From Diadophis punctatus similis (taxonomy: Eukaryota; Chordata; Lepidosauria; Squamata; Dipsadidae): DNA of 64,000 nt. Numbering within the stretch: position 1 is the first letter of the stretch; each line of letters starts with the position of its first letter. The position numbers and the translations under genes are program-made. This document shows, piece by piece, positions 1-10,399 of the stretch. The stretch covers positions 241,027,677 through 241,091,676 of the forward strand of contig JALIGW010000002.1 of NCBI GenBank assembly GCA_023053685.1. Reading direction: 5' to 3'. The notes under the pieces were generated by a model, which worked only from the letters and a program-made list of their open reading frames with translations, did not search any database and was not told the origin of the DNA.

Positions 1-440
1 AAGCTGTTACAGCTCCTTTCCACCTCCCCCCAAGACGCGTTTTGTCCGTCAAATTCAGGCGCCAGTAAACCTCAAGCCAGCCATCGATGCAGGGAGTTTT
101 AGCAAAGCGCGGGACAAATCCCAACCATCCCAGCCGCTTTCTCCGGCGTCCTCAATGTGCGAGCGCTTTTCTCCGCGCGGCGTGGTTTGTCTCGGGCTTG
201 CAAGCAGCACCGAGCTAAGCAGGGGGTGAAGGCTGGGAAACGCCGCGCGGAGCGATTGCTGCCGCGCAAGCAGCACCGAGCTAAGCAGGGGGTGAAGGCT
301 GGGAAACGCCACGCGGAGCGATTGCTGCCGCGTAAGCAGCACCGAGCTAAGCAGGGGGTGAAGGCTGGGAAATGGCAGAGAGCCTGCCGGCTGCAGGACG
401 ACGGCCTGCAGGTGAGTAGGCAGGGCTGCTGAAAAGTGGG
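1..440. other. GC-rich patch in gene C intron 4
   Basis: A GC- and CpG-rich block in otherwise AT-rich intron DNA. It contains a 66-bp tandem repeat and a CTGCAG/GTGAGTAGG string at 405-420 that looks like a splice donor. No homologous block is seen in gene A intron 4. It could be the inside of a DNA transposon cut off by the window edge or an unrelated CpG island. Open frames here only follow the repeat. Confidence 0.4.
202..375 (+). repeat. 66-bp minisatellite, about 2.6 copies
   Basis: Units start at 202, 268 and 334 with AAGCAGCACCGAGCTAAGCA; each continues through a GGGTGAAGGCTGGGAAA core. Copies differ at very few bases, so the expansion is recent. Period 66 is a multiple of three, which explains the repetitive open frames on both strands. 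Confidence 0.9.
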
Positions 441-944
441 AAGCCCGAGTAGATGCGGTATGCCCAGTTGCTGCTGCTTCTGCCACGAAATAATGCAGAG
501 ATGCCTGGCCTCGTGTTCAAACCCAGCACCTTTGAAATGTCCCCAAGATTGTCTTCCAGCATACTTTTAAGTGGAAAAATAATTCCTCGAGTCAGTCAGA
601 AGTCAGAAAACCAGACGCCCCCCCCCCCATTAAATTGTTATTCTGCAGGGCTTGAGGTGATAAAAAAGCATTCTGGCCTAAACCCGTTTTCCCTTCCTGG
701 CTAATTGTAATTCTACCAGTAGAACTAGGCCACTGACTGACGCTGTCCTGACTGGTTTAATGTGGGACTTGGGCTTGTTTCAATCATCAATCACTTTCCT
801 CAACATGGAGCCCTGCTATGTTGGGGGTGAACACTTGGAATTGGGTGTTCTGCCCCCTGTCACATTATATTTGCAGCAGGTTGTGTGAGGTGAAGTGAGA
901 GCCCCCCAATATTCCTGTTTGGTGCAACTCTTCTTCTTTAGAGG
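441..944. other. gene C intron 4, no recognised feature
   Basis: Single-copy-looking intron DNA with a short C run near 620. I see no exon, repeat family or RNA gene here. Confidence 0.5.
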
Positions 945-1341
945 TACCGGTAGTCCTTGACTTAATGATCTCTGTTGAGCCCCAAATTTACGTTGCTAAG
1001 TGAGAAATTTGTTAAGGGAGTTTCACCCCATTTTATGACTTTTCTTGTCCTAGTTGTTAAGTGAATCACTGCACTTGTTAAATTAGCAACATGGTTGTTA
1101 AGGGAATCTGGCTTCCCCATGGACTTTGCTTGTCAGAAGGTAGCAAAAGGGGATCACCTGACCCTGGGATATGGCAACTGTCATAAATATGAACCACTTG
1201 TCAAGTATATGAATGTAAATCATGTGACCATGGGGTTGCTGCAACAGTCATAAGTGTGAAAAACAGTCATAAGTCACTTTTCAGTGCCATTGTGACTGAA
1301 AGATCACTAAATGAATGGTTGTAAGTTGAGGACTACCTGTA
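945..1341 (+). mobile_element. 397-bp DNA transposon (MITE) with terminal inverted repeats
   Basis: Starts TACCGGTAGTCCTTGACTTA and ends with the near inverted copy TAAGTTGAGGACTACCTGTA. The inside is rich in GTTAAGTGA-type words, as in a common squamate repeat of this kind. There is no coding capacity. A piece of the same family sits at 7637-7735. The superfamily cannot be settled by eye. Confidence 0.75.
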
Positions 1342-1879
1342 CTATGATTTGACAGTCAGGCTGTTTCTGAAGAGATTACTAGCTTTGTTTTTTTAACATT
1401 TGGCAATATGTAAGGAAGTGCATCAAGCTTATAGCTCCAAAAATATGATTTCAATGATGGTGACATCTGATTGATCAGTCAGATAAACAATAAAATTAAT
1501 CAACTGAAAAAATGTCATGATTAATTGGTGGAACATTTATAGATGCTCTTTAATATTTAATTCATGCTTATAAAATGATAAACACAAGTTTAAACAAGGC
1601 ATTCTCCTTTTTCTTAGCCAGAGGAATGGTTTTCCTCCAAAGACCAAAATATACAAATTTATCTCTTGTTGCTCTTGAGTGCAAGACACCTTTTCCTATT
1701 AGCCTGAATGTGTTTTAGCTTGGTTGCTCAATGAGCTAAGGTTTTTGTACTTTTAAAGTTATTGTTGATACCATATTGTTTTTATTGACCCTCTTTTCCA
1801 CTTACAGAGCTAGTTTACTGTTTTTCTTTGAAATAAATATTCAAAAACATTATTGGTATCTATTTTTATTCTTGAAATT

Positions 1880-2006
1880 TACCGGTAGCTGCTGCATTTC
1901 CCACCCTAGGCTTATACTCGAGTCAATAACTTTTCCAGTTTTTTTGTGGTAAAATTAGGTGCCTCGGCTTATATTCGGGTCGGCCTATACTCGAGTATAT
2001 ACGGTA
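1880..2006 (+). mobile_element. 127-bp MITE-like repeat, TACCG...CGGTA ends
   Basis: Bounded by TACCG and CGGTA, with internal repeats of TATACTCGAGT and GGCTTATA. The layout fits a short non-autonomous DNA transposon family widespread in vertebrates. It is non-coding. Confidence 0.6.
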
Positions 2007-2838
2007 AATTGACTTCTTATTTTCCAAAACTGGAGTGAGATGAGATGGAGGTGAGGTCATGAGAATCTTCTCCCTCAAAAAAGCTAAGACATCTTTTGCT
2101 GAAGCACACGTGACATATGAGTATGGGCCCTGTGTGGAAAAGGGATAGTTTTAAATCCTAGCTAGATATCCAAGAAAAGGTCCTTTCTGTTGAAAAGCTA
2201 CAATTAGCTGAAATCAACTGGCAGAGAAAGAGAAACCCACATCTATTAATAGTTAATTTTTGACCCTCTTTTTGGCCAAGAGAGACTTAAAGTAGCTAAC
2301 AATTGAGATAAACCATTGCATCCAAGGGTTATCAGATGAAATGCCCTCTTACATGCCAAAGGCCAAATCTAAGTAGCATTTCCTTTCCAATTGTTCCTCG
2401 TTACTTCCAATACCAAGAAGGCCTTTTCTTTCAATCAAAGTCTTGTTTCATTACTTCAGTTTTCTAAGTTGGGGCATACTCTCACATCAAAACAGTATAA
2501 ATGATTTCATAGGAACTGAAAGCCTTGGACCTGCTTACCAGCAGAAGGTCTATTGCCATATCCCAGTGGACATAGACCATCACAGACTATGGAACTTTCC
2601 TCAATCAGGACATAGTGACTCCTAATTCTATTCAACAGAGTTCACCATTATAGCATCTGAAGGACATTTGGGTCAATATTACTGAGCCTCCCAATCTGCT
2701 TAAACAAACTATAAAATTTCTTCTCCAGATGTTCAATTCTCAATGAAGTTCATCCACATTTGACACTAGGCTTAGCCCATTTGGACTGGGTCTTAGAGCT
2801 TTGGAAAGCAGAGAAAACACATCGAATTTTCCACCCAC
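2007..2838. other. gene C intron 4, conserved with gene A
   Basis: From about 2140 the sequence aligns base for base with 50205-50895 in gene A intron 4, with scattered substitutions. The short open frames here are not exons. The match sets the limits of the duplicated unit. Confidence 0.7.
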
Positions 2839-3033
2839 CTTGTTGAGAAACTTTAGCCGTGAAAGAGCATCTTGGTTGATAATAAGTCTCTGTCTTATTA
2901 AACTCCCCAGGTGTTTTTTGATGGCATCCTTCTTGGAGAAAACCAGCAAACTCACAACGTCCAGATCTGCTTCTACATCTCCATTTTGGTCCAGGTACAG
3001 TTGAAACTTGGAAAAGTTGCAAAACTCATTCTT
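2839..3033 (-). CDS. V2R gene C exon 4
   Basis: This exon has 195 bp, phase 0 at both ends, with KNEFCNFSKFQLYLDQNGDV and ending LKFLNK before GTGGGT. Intron 4 sequence beyond it (2140-2838) matches intron 4 of gene A closely. Exons 5 and 6 of gene C should lie left of position 1 and are not visible. Confidence 0.85.
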
Positions 3034-3824
3034 CTTCAGAAAGGTATGGAACTAAAATGGAAACATGCAGGAATTTTAAAAGTAGAAATATCAGTTTCTT
3101 ATCCCTTGTATCCCTTCTTGCTTCTATTGCTTTCTAAATTTCAATTATGTTTAGTGGAGAGAAGAAGTGTTGCCACTATCTTCAAAAGTGATATATATTG
3201 ACAAATACTAAAATTGGCCAATTATAGGGAACTTTCTAGAGTAAACAAATTGAAGGAACAACAAATAAAAAGATTATTCATAATCTCCTGGAAAACAATG
3301 GCTTAGTCCCAATTAGACAAGACAGGAAACATGACCAAATGAACTAAGTCTAAATCATAATGCTACATGAATAGAATTGTAAATCTCACACCAGCTCATT
3401 TTATAGCTTGAAAAGTTAGGTAGGATCCTTTCTGTGTTTCATTCTCTGCCCTTTATACAGCTGTGGGCTTCCCACCTCCTTTCTGAGAATTCCTGGCCAG
3501 CATTACTTCCTTCATCCCCAAGGCCATTCCCACATATCATTACACTTGCTTAATAGATTGTGAGAACGCTGATTATTTATCTGAATTTCACCAAGGTATT
3601 ATGAACTACTTCCTGATATGATCATTATGAAGCTCGTTAAATGAGGCCTGGTTGATAATTAAGTGGATAAAAATGTACTAAGTACTTTTCAGTGTTCCTC
3701 ATAAAATTGACCAGTTATGATTAACAGTTAACCCTTGATCATCTATTATTCTATATTTTCATAAATGCAGACAGTGGAGTTCACAAATCATGGGTTTGTT
3801 GATAAAAGATTGATACCAACTTGT
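3034..3824. other. gene C intron 3 backbone
   Basis: Matches gene A 51091-51860 and gene B 27462-27880 plus 29155-29400. No additional feature is seen. Useful as the uninterrupted reference for locating insertions in the other copies. Confidence 0.7.

Positions 3825-3858
<34 letters not shown>
3825..3858 (+). repeat. (CAAT)n microsatellite
   Basis: About eight tandem CAAT units at a site where genes A and B have no such repeat. Confidence 0.9.
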
Positions 3859-3932
3859 TAAGGTTATTTTGATCTCTTTTCAAAAATGCCATGGTTTTAG
3901 AAAAAATACTTTTGATTTCTTCATAGAGAGAA

Positions 3933-3998
3933 ATTTATTTTATTTATTTATTTGAGGTTCTTCTATGCCGCCCTACTCCCTCAGGACTCAGGAAAATA
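3933..3998 (-). mobile_element. L2 3' end stub
   Basis: TTTATT repeats followed by GCCGCCCTACTCC and CAGGACTCAGG, the reverse complement of the L2 3' UTR tail seen in full at 34860-34925. Only about 65 bp are present, and copies A and B lack it, so this is a severely 5'-truncated insertion into gene C intron 3. Confidence 0.75.
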
Positions 3999-4691
3999 CA
4001 TAAAGAAAACCCAGTAAGGAAATATCTGAACTTTGATAACTAGGAATTTTCAAACTATGGTATCTCATATACGGGGGAAAAGGATGGCAGTTGCAATGTA
4101 GATTTTTTGTTTCAATTGCATTTGTACCTTTTTGTCCTATTAATGCATATGTATATGTTCACTGATACATTAATAGATTTTAATTATTGGATAATAACAA
4201 TATAATTAATTAGATGATAATGGCATTAATTATGCACTTGAAGAATGATAAGAAAATACGTCAAATTGTAGTTGATTGCAAACTGAATGTGAGCCAATGG
4301 TGAGATGCTCATGGAAAGAAGGCAAATTCTTTCATAAGAGTTTCACAAAGTGAATGTTCTGGTTTGGGGAGATCATCACAAATATCAGGTCCCTTGCAGG
4401 TACTTGGCTCAAAGAAGACATTTCACAAAATCTAAATCCGCTTTAGGGAAGGGCTATGAGGCCAAGGAAGAGATCAAGGTTGCTGCTCTTAGCCTTGAGG
4501 AAAGATTACAAGGAGAAGAGGCATGTTGGTCTATGGGAGCTGAAAATCAGAAGGCGTCTGGGAGAATCTTTTCCAACTCCATAATTTTTTAATTGAGGAA
4601 AGGAGGATACATTAGATAGAAGCCTAACTGCCATTCCAGAATCTGGGACATGGTAAAATGAACTCAGTCACAAGAGAGGAAATTCTGGTTG

Positions 4692-5806
4692 AATTTAATT
4701 TAATTCAATTTAATTTATTGTATTTCTATGCCACCAAACTCCCGAAGGACTCTCTGTGGCTTACAACAGGATATAGAAAATACATTTAAAAACATCATAA
4801 AAGATTAAAAAACAGTTAAAAATCACAGACAAACATATCATTCAAAGCTGGACCTTGTAAATTGTGAGATCAATGGCCCCAAGCCTGCCGGAAAAGCCAG
4901 GTCTTCAATGCTTTCTGGAAGGCCAATAGAGTGGGGACAGTTCGGATCTCAGGGGGTAGTTGGTTCCAGAGAGCCAGGGCAGCCACAGAGAAGGCCCCTC
5001 CCTGCGTACCCACCAGCTGACACTGTTTAGCTGATGGGACCTGGAGGAGACCAACTCTGTGGGATCTTACCGGTCGCTGGGAAATATGAGTTAGAAGGCA
5101 GTCTCGAAGATAACCTTGCCCTGAGCCATATAGGACTTTAAAAGTGATAACCAACAACTTGAATTGAGCCTGGAGACCAATAGGAAGCCAGTGCAGCTCA
5201 CGGAGGATTGGTGTAATGTGGGTGTACCTAGGTGCAACCACAACCACTCGCATGGCTGCATTCTGGACTAATTGTAGTCTCCAAACACTCTTCAGGGGTA
5301 GCCCCGTGTACAGTGCATTGCAATAATCCAACCATGAGGTGATAAGGGCATGAGTGACTGTGAGGAGAGCCTCCCGATCCAAGTAAGGTCGAAATTGGTG
5401 CACCAGGCAAACCTGTGCAAAGATCCCCCTAGCCACAGCTGTTAGATGTTGATCTAATCTTAGCTGTGGGTCTAGGAGGACACCCAAATTGCGAACCCAT
5501 TCTGAGGGGACAGTTTCTCCCCCCCTAGAGCCAAGGATGGACAGTCGATACAATCTTTAGGAGGCAATAACCACAGCCACTCAGTCTTGTCTGGGTTAAG
5601 TCTGAGCTTGTTGACACCCATCCAGACCCTCACAGCTTCCAGGCACCAGGACATCACATCCACTGCTTCACTGAACTGATGTGGGGTGGAGATATACAAC
5701 TGGGTATCATCAGCATATTGCTGATACCTCACCCCAAATCATCGGATGACCTCACCCAGTGGTTTCATGTAGATATTAAATAGGAGGGGAGAGAGGACCG
5801 CGCCAT
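4692..5806 (-). mobile_element. L2-like LINE, 5'-truncated, minus strand
   Basis: A reverse-transcriptase LINE of the CR1/Jockey superfamily, L2-like. The 3' tail is a TTTAA repeat at the low-coordinate end. Two overlapping frames carry YADDTQLYI (RT catalytic box), [33 protein letters not shown] and LWNQLPPEIRT. A frameshift near 5475-5550 separates the parts. The insertion replaced about 100 bp of intron 3 still present in genes A and B (compare 31990-32095). Not active. Confidence 0.85.
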
Positions 5807-6221
5807 CAGACTGAGAAGCCATCAGTCAGAGAAGCTTAAACTGGAATTCCTGCAGAGAGGAGGGGTTGGACTAGATGGACTCTGGATCTCCTTTACCTTT
5901 ATGAATATAAAATTCTATTTTTTTTTCAATTCTACATTCTTTTTACAATTAGCACTGTTTAATACAGTATCAAAATTTATCCAGTGGTGGGTTCCTGCCG
6001 GTGCAGTCCACTCTACCGCAACGGTAGTAACTGGCTGGTGACACCACAGTCAGTTGCCGGTCCCTGAGCGCCGCCATTGTTTTTTTAAAAAATATTATTT
6101 TTTAATTCTTCTGCGCATGCCCAGAAGCTGAGCAGCTGGCACTGTGCATGCGCTGCCTTCCTACTCCCCAGTGAGTCCAAGCAGGATGTCTGAGGGAGCA
6201 CGTGAGACGCTGAAAGAGCCA

Positions 6222-6432
6222 CGAAGGTGCGACGATGATCCCAGGCAATTTCGCATGTTCCAGGTTTCTCGAGATACTGAGGAGAGGGGAAAAGGGCGGC
6301 AGGAGCTATCTCTGTTCCCCTCCAGCAGTCTGATAAGCCACGAATGCGTGACGGTGATCCCAGGCAATTTCACATGTTCCAGGCTTCTCGGGGTGCTGAG
6401 GGGAGGGGAAACGGGTGGCAGGAGCTATCTTC
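6222..6432 (+). repeat. internal tandem duplication inside the hAT, about 112-bp period
   Basis: Two copies of a unit containing GATCCCAGGCAATTTC, CATGTTCCAGG and GCAGGAGCTATCT, at about 6222-6316 and 6336-6432, with scattered differences. Confidence 0.75.
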
Positions 6433-6486
6433 ATTTGCCTCCCCTTCAGCAGCCTTCCACAGCGATTATCCTGGGCCGTCTAAAGA

Positions 6487-6640
6487 GGAAGGAAGGAAGG
6501 AAGGAAGGAAGAGAGGAAGGAAGGAAGAGAGAGAGAGAGGGGGGGGGAGGGAAGGGAAGGGAAGGGAAGGGAAGGGAAGAAGAAGGAGGAAAGGAAAGGA
6601 GGAGGAAAGGAAAGGAGGAGGAAAGGAAAGAAGAATTAAA
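6487..6640 (+). repeat. GGAA/GGGAA-rich polypurine tract
   Basis: Impure GGAA, GAGA and GGGAA repeats. They cause long but meaningless open frames on both strands. Confidence 0.85.
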
Positions 6641-7212
6641 GGAAAGGAATGGAACAGGGTTGAGCAGATTCTGCGTCATGGAGGAACCTCCCACGCCATG
6701 CCTTCCCCCCCTCTCCCCCGCCGGCTGCTTTGCCTTTCTCCGCGTATGGTGGGGAAGGGATAGGAGGGGAGCCCGGGCAGGGGGGAAGAGAGCATGGAAT
6801 GGGGGATCCATCCTCCCCAATCCTTTCAAGCAGTCCCAATTCCAAACACCTTGCTTTTGGAAAGCTGCTTCGGCTCCTGTTGCCCAGTGTGGGCTTCGCA
6901 GCCGGAGGGGTTCCCCCCCACTCTTCCCATTACAAAGTTTCCTGGCTGGAGAACCACATGGATTGCGCCCCTGGCAGCTGGCCTGCGAGGACTGCTTGAT
7001 CAGGATTGGGGAGGACGGAGGGGCTATGCTCTCTTCCGCAACCCTCCCGGGGTCCTATCCAAACACTTTCCCACCACGTGCAGAGAAAGGCGAAGCCGCT
7101 GGGGAGTGGGGAAGGCACGCCTGAGGAGCCGCCGCCGCCGCTGCTGCCCCAAGCGAGCCGCCTGACAGGTTAGAACTTTTTTAAAATGGTCTTTAAATGG
7201 TTTTTTTAAAAG

Positions 7213-7334
7213 GGTCTTCAAACTTGGAAGTTTAAGACTTGTGGACTTCAACTCCCATTCCTGAGATAGCATGACTGGAGGAGGAATTCTGGGAGTTGAA
7301 GTCCACTAGTCTTAAAGCTGTCAAGTTTGAAGAT
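7213..7334. repeat. foldback repeat of about 120 bp
   Basis: The left arm has TCTTCAAACTTG, then AAGACTTGTGGACTTCAACT; the right arm carries the inverted copy with AGTTGAAGTCCACTAGTCTT and CAAGTTTGAAGA. It could form a long hairpin. It looks like a small palindromic MITE inside the hAT. Confidence 0.7.
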
Positions 7335-7394
7335 CCCTGTGTTTGGGGTTAGGAAAGGAGGAAAGGAATGGAACAGGGGAAAGGAAAGGAAATG

Positions 7395-7545
7395 GAAGGT
7401 GGGAGGGGAAGGAAAGGAAAGGAAAGGAAAGGAAAAAAGGAAAGGGCGAAGAGAGGAGAGGGGAGGAAATGGAAGGAAAGGAATGGGAAAAGAAAGGAAA
7501 GGAAAGGAAAGGAAGGGAAGAAAGAAAGAAAGAAAGAAAGAAAGT

Positions 7546-7628
<83 letters not shown>
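7395..7628 (+). repeat. GGAAA then (GAAA)n microsatellite
   Basis: GGAAA-type repeats to about 7520, then near-pure GAAA to 7628. The long poly-K/E/R and poly-F/L/S frames here are artefacts of this repeat. Confidence 0.95.
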
Positions 7629-7636
7629 GAAAAAAA

Positions 7637-7735
7637 ACTTATGACCACAATTGAGCCCAAAATTTTGGTTGCTAAGCAAGAGCTTTGTTAAATGAGTTTC
7701 ACCTTATTTTACTCAATCCATGACATTTCCTGGCT
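7637..7735 (+). mobile_element. fragment of the MITE family seen at 945-1341
   Basis: Contains ACTTATGACCACAATTGAGC, GTTGCTAAGCAAGAG and GAGTTTCACCTTATTTTA, the start of the family described at 945-1341. Only the left portion is present. Confidence 0.6.
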
Positions 7736-7896
7736 CTAACAGTGATGTGCAAGCTAGGGAAGTACATCTAAAGGCATGTGAAATGTTCTAATGTACAGAA
7801 GTTATGGTTAAATGTGTAGCAGAAAGTGGACTCTGGGTGTGTTTTTTCAAATGCAGTAAGTGAGGTTGAATGTGTATAGTTTTAGAAGAGCTCTGT

Positions 7897-7926
7897 CTGT
7901 CTGTGTGTGTGTGTGTGTGTGTGTGT
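7897..7926 (+). repeat. (GT)n microsatellite
   Basis: Short TGTC then GT repeat followed by ACATACACATACAG. Confidence 0.85.
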
Positions 7927-8097
7927 ACATACACATACAGTATATATAGTAGATAATGTATATTTTTGTGTGCCTGTGTGTAATATGAATGTACACATTA
8001 CATAGGATTAAATAGTATGTTTTGGATGTTCAGTAGTAGTAAATAGATAGGGAAATTGTATCTCATTGAGGCCTTTGAGGCGAGGAGAGGCCAGGCA

Positions 8098-8119
8098 CCC
8101 TAACCCTAACCCTAACCCT
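8098..8119 (+). repeat. short telomere-like repeat, CCCTAA x 3.5
   Basis: Three and a half units of the vertebrate telomere repeat inside the hAT. The related hAT at 38173 lacks them at the matching point (near 38285). Confidence 0.85.
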
Positions 8120-8144
8120 TGATGTGAGTGATGTCAAGTTGGCC

Positions 8145-8330
8145 ATGCCCACCCAGTCACATGCCCACCCAGTCACATGATCACCAAGCAACCCCCCACC
8201 CGGTCACATGACCGTCAAGCCACTCCCACCTGGTCACATGGCCGGCAAGCACTCCCACCCAGTCACATGGTCGACAAGCCACTCCCACCCAATCACATGA
8301 CCATCAAGCCACACCCACAAAATAAGCCAT
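8145..8330 (+). repeat. degenerate minisatellite of about 36-38 bp
   Basis: Repeated units built on CACCCAGTCACATG followed by ACAAGCCACTCC-type words. They belong to the right part of the hAT element and give a proline/histidine-rich frame that is not a gene. Confidence 0.75.
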
Positions 8331-8527
8331 GCCCACCGAGTGGTAGTAAAAAATTTGGGAACCCTACCCTGAATTTATCTGTCCTGGTGCCAACGCTTTG
8401 GAACATTGTGCCATGAACAATTAGATTGACCAAACCCACCCATCTTTTGTGGCACAAGGAAGTTGAGACCCTTGGATTCCTACTAAACAGAAACTAAATT
8501 CAATAGATCCTTGTTAGGCCTCCATAC

Positions 8528-9322
8528 CTGCCATGGATGCAGCTTTAGAGCCCTTAACCGCTTTTCACCCTCCTTCCTTCTCTTCCTCAATCTGGAAGAA
8601 TAGGCAACGTTCAGGGAGTCAGCCAGAGTCTTGATGATACTGTAAACATGGTGGTCATTTTGTACCAGGTTGCTATTCCATTTCATTAGGGAATCAAGTG
8701 GTACTTTCTGGGTGCATTTTCTTCGGCCCTTGACAGAAAAGAGCTGCTTTGAAAAAGAACAGTGAAATGACTGATCTTGAAACTGAGGTTGTACAAAGAG
8801 AATGGGTTCAAAGGCATCATCGTTTGCCCTTTCTTTATTCCTGAAATCAAAGTTCCAAATACTATGGATATATTGGAAAATCCAGTGCCTTCTGATTGTC
8901 AGTTTTATAAGGGGTGTAATGATCCAGACTTTCCCTTCAATGGGTCCTGGCAAGCTAATAAATATAAAATGGAAAGAAAGAATTCTGTCAAAAGGTAATT
9001 CAAATCCTATGAAGTGAACAAAGACATTGACTTGTCTCCACTTAGAGATGGCATCCCTGAGGGCTACTATATGCCCTGTCACTGAGAATTGTTGTGATAT
9101 AACAACACAAATTCCATTCCTGACAAGCAAAGGAGTAAAAATTCTCATGAAATTCTCTCCCTCTTCTGTGTCTGAAGCAAAGAGACCAATCAAGATCCAA
9201 CCAAAATGGGTGAGCAGTTGCACAATTCCTGGGTAATGGAATCCTTCTTTGGGGAGCATCCGATGGAAAAAAGGGAATTCCCTTTTATCACTAAGAGCCA
9301 CTGAAGCAGTTGCAGAACTGAT
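8528..9322 (-). CDS. V2R gene C exon 3
   Basis: This exon has 795 bp and is open, phase 0 at both ends, bounded by a TTTTTTTCAG acceptor and a GTATGG donor. Motifs include GIVQLLTHFGW, FASDTEEGENF, LPGPIEGKVWII and the HPWQ end. The variable stretch after KVWII (about 8850-8925) differs from both A and B. It is separated from its expected exon 2 by an intron inflated to about 15.7 kb. Confidence 0.9.
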
Positions 9323-9412
9323 CTGAAAAAAACAATGAAGAATGCTGTGTTATATCTGGGAGTAAGATCAAATCTTAAATATTAGATTTTAATAAATCTG
9401 ACCAAGTTCTTA

Positions 9413-9520
9413 TGAATGAATGAATGAATGAATGAATGAATGAATGAATGAATATATATATATGTGTGTGTATATGTGTGTATATATACACACACATATA
9501 TACACACACATACATACATA
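9413..9520 (+). repeat. (GAAT)n and TATG/CA microsatellite in gene C intron 2
   Basis: GAAT repeat followed by TATA and TGTG/CACA runs. The same compound repeat stands at 33297-33490 and 55385-55490, so it predates the V2R duplications. Confidence 0.9.
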
Positions 9521-10005
9521 TAAAATACAGAATATTAACAAGATCATATATAAAAATAGAATAAAAGAAGCAAATGAAGAAAAAAAGAATGAGAAGAATC
9601 ACAACTAAATTTAACATATTCCCATTCACATGTGCAGATATCAAAAGAACTTTTTGTTTTTTGTTTTTAATAAAGGGCCAAATTACACATTATTTTAAAT
9701 TCTTATCACAGAGGAAATATTTTGTTTCAATGTAAGGGTCCCAATAGGTCATTCATCCAATGTATGGTCCAAGATATTGACCTTTCTCTTTCTTGTACAT
9801 TTGATAATCATTTACATAATTAATAATTGATAATTATTTATATAATACAATCATTCACCAGTAACAGATGGATTACATCCCAGAGTCTTAAAGGAGATAG
9901 CAGATGTCATCTCAGAATCACTGCACCACATCTTCCAAAAATCCTGGAACACCTGTTCCTAGAGGAACTACCTGAGGACTGGAAAAGAGCTGATGTGGTT
10001 CCCAT

Positions 10006-10165
10006 ATTTAATAATTTAATTTAGTTTAGTTTAGTTTAGTTTAGTTTAGTTTAGTTTAGTTTAGTTTAGTTTAGTTTAGTTTAGTTTAGTTTAGTTTAGT
10101 TTAGTTTAGTTTAGTTTAGTTTAGTTTAGTTTAATTTAATTTAATTTAATTTAATTTAATTTAAT
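10006..10165 (+). repeat. (TTTAG)n then (TTTAA)n microsatellite
   Basis: Roughly 24 TTTAG units followed by TTTAA units. This is probably the grown 3' tail of the minus-strand L2 whose body lies at 19268-19858, because other L2 copies (22443) end in the same TTTAA repeat. Confidence 0.85.
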
Positions 10166-10399
10166 GTTCTTAGTACAAAGTACAGACATTTTTAAATTTT
10201 TCTCCCCCCTTCCCCCCTCCCCCCTCCCCTTCCTCCCCCCCTCCGACTTTCCAGAAAAAGCACAGGATATAATCTCAATAAATATAAACCTAGAATATAC
10301 TAACAAATTATAAATTCAAAAATTTCTCTAATTTTTTAAAAACTCCACATTATTTAAAGTCTGTTAAACCATTCTGAATTTCTAAACATATATCATTAT

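Larger units (their letters stand above)
5982..8371 (+). mobile_element. hAT transposon, 2.39 kb, TSD AATTTATC
   Basis: Begins CAGTGGTGGGTTCC and ends GGGAACCCTACCCTG, imperfect terminal inverted repeats. It is flanked by the 8-bp duplication AATTTATC (5974-5981, 8372-8379). Genes A (54342) and B (32257) show the empty site with a single AATTTAT. No transposase frame is seen. The inside holds an internal duplication, GGAA and GAAA runs, a foldback repeat, a GT repeat, telomere-like units and a CACATG-rich minisatellite. Non-autonomous. Confidence 0.88.

Noticed and set aside
202..375. CRISPR-like array
   Set aside because: Units are contiguous tandem repeats without spacers, in a vertebrate genome.
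6144..7165. Long plus-strand open frames (up to 326 codons)
   Set aside because: They run through GGAA/GAGA repeats and the internal duplication of a non-autonomous hAT; composition is repeat-driven and no domain is recognisable.
7248..7679. Phenylalanine/serine-rich and lysine/glutamate-rich frames on both strands
   Set aside because: Direct translation of a GAAA microsatellite.
8098..8119. Chromosome end or large interstitial telomere array
   Set aside because: Only three and a half units, embedded in a transposon.
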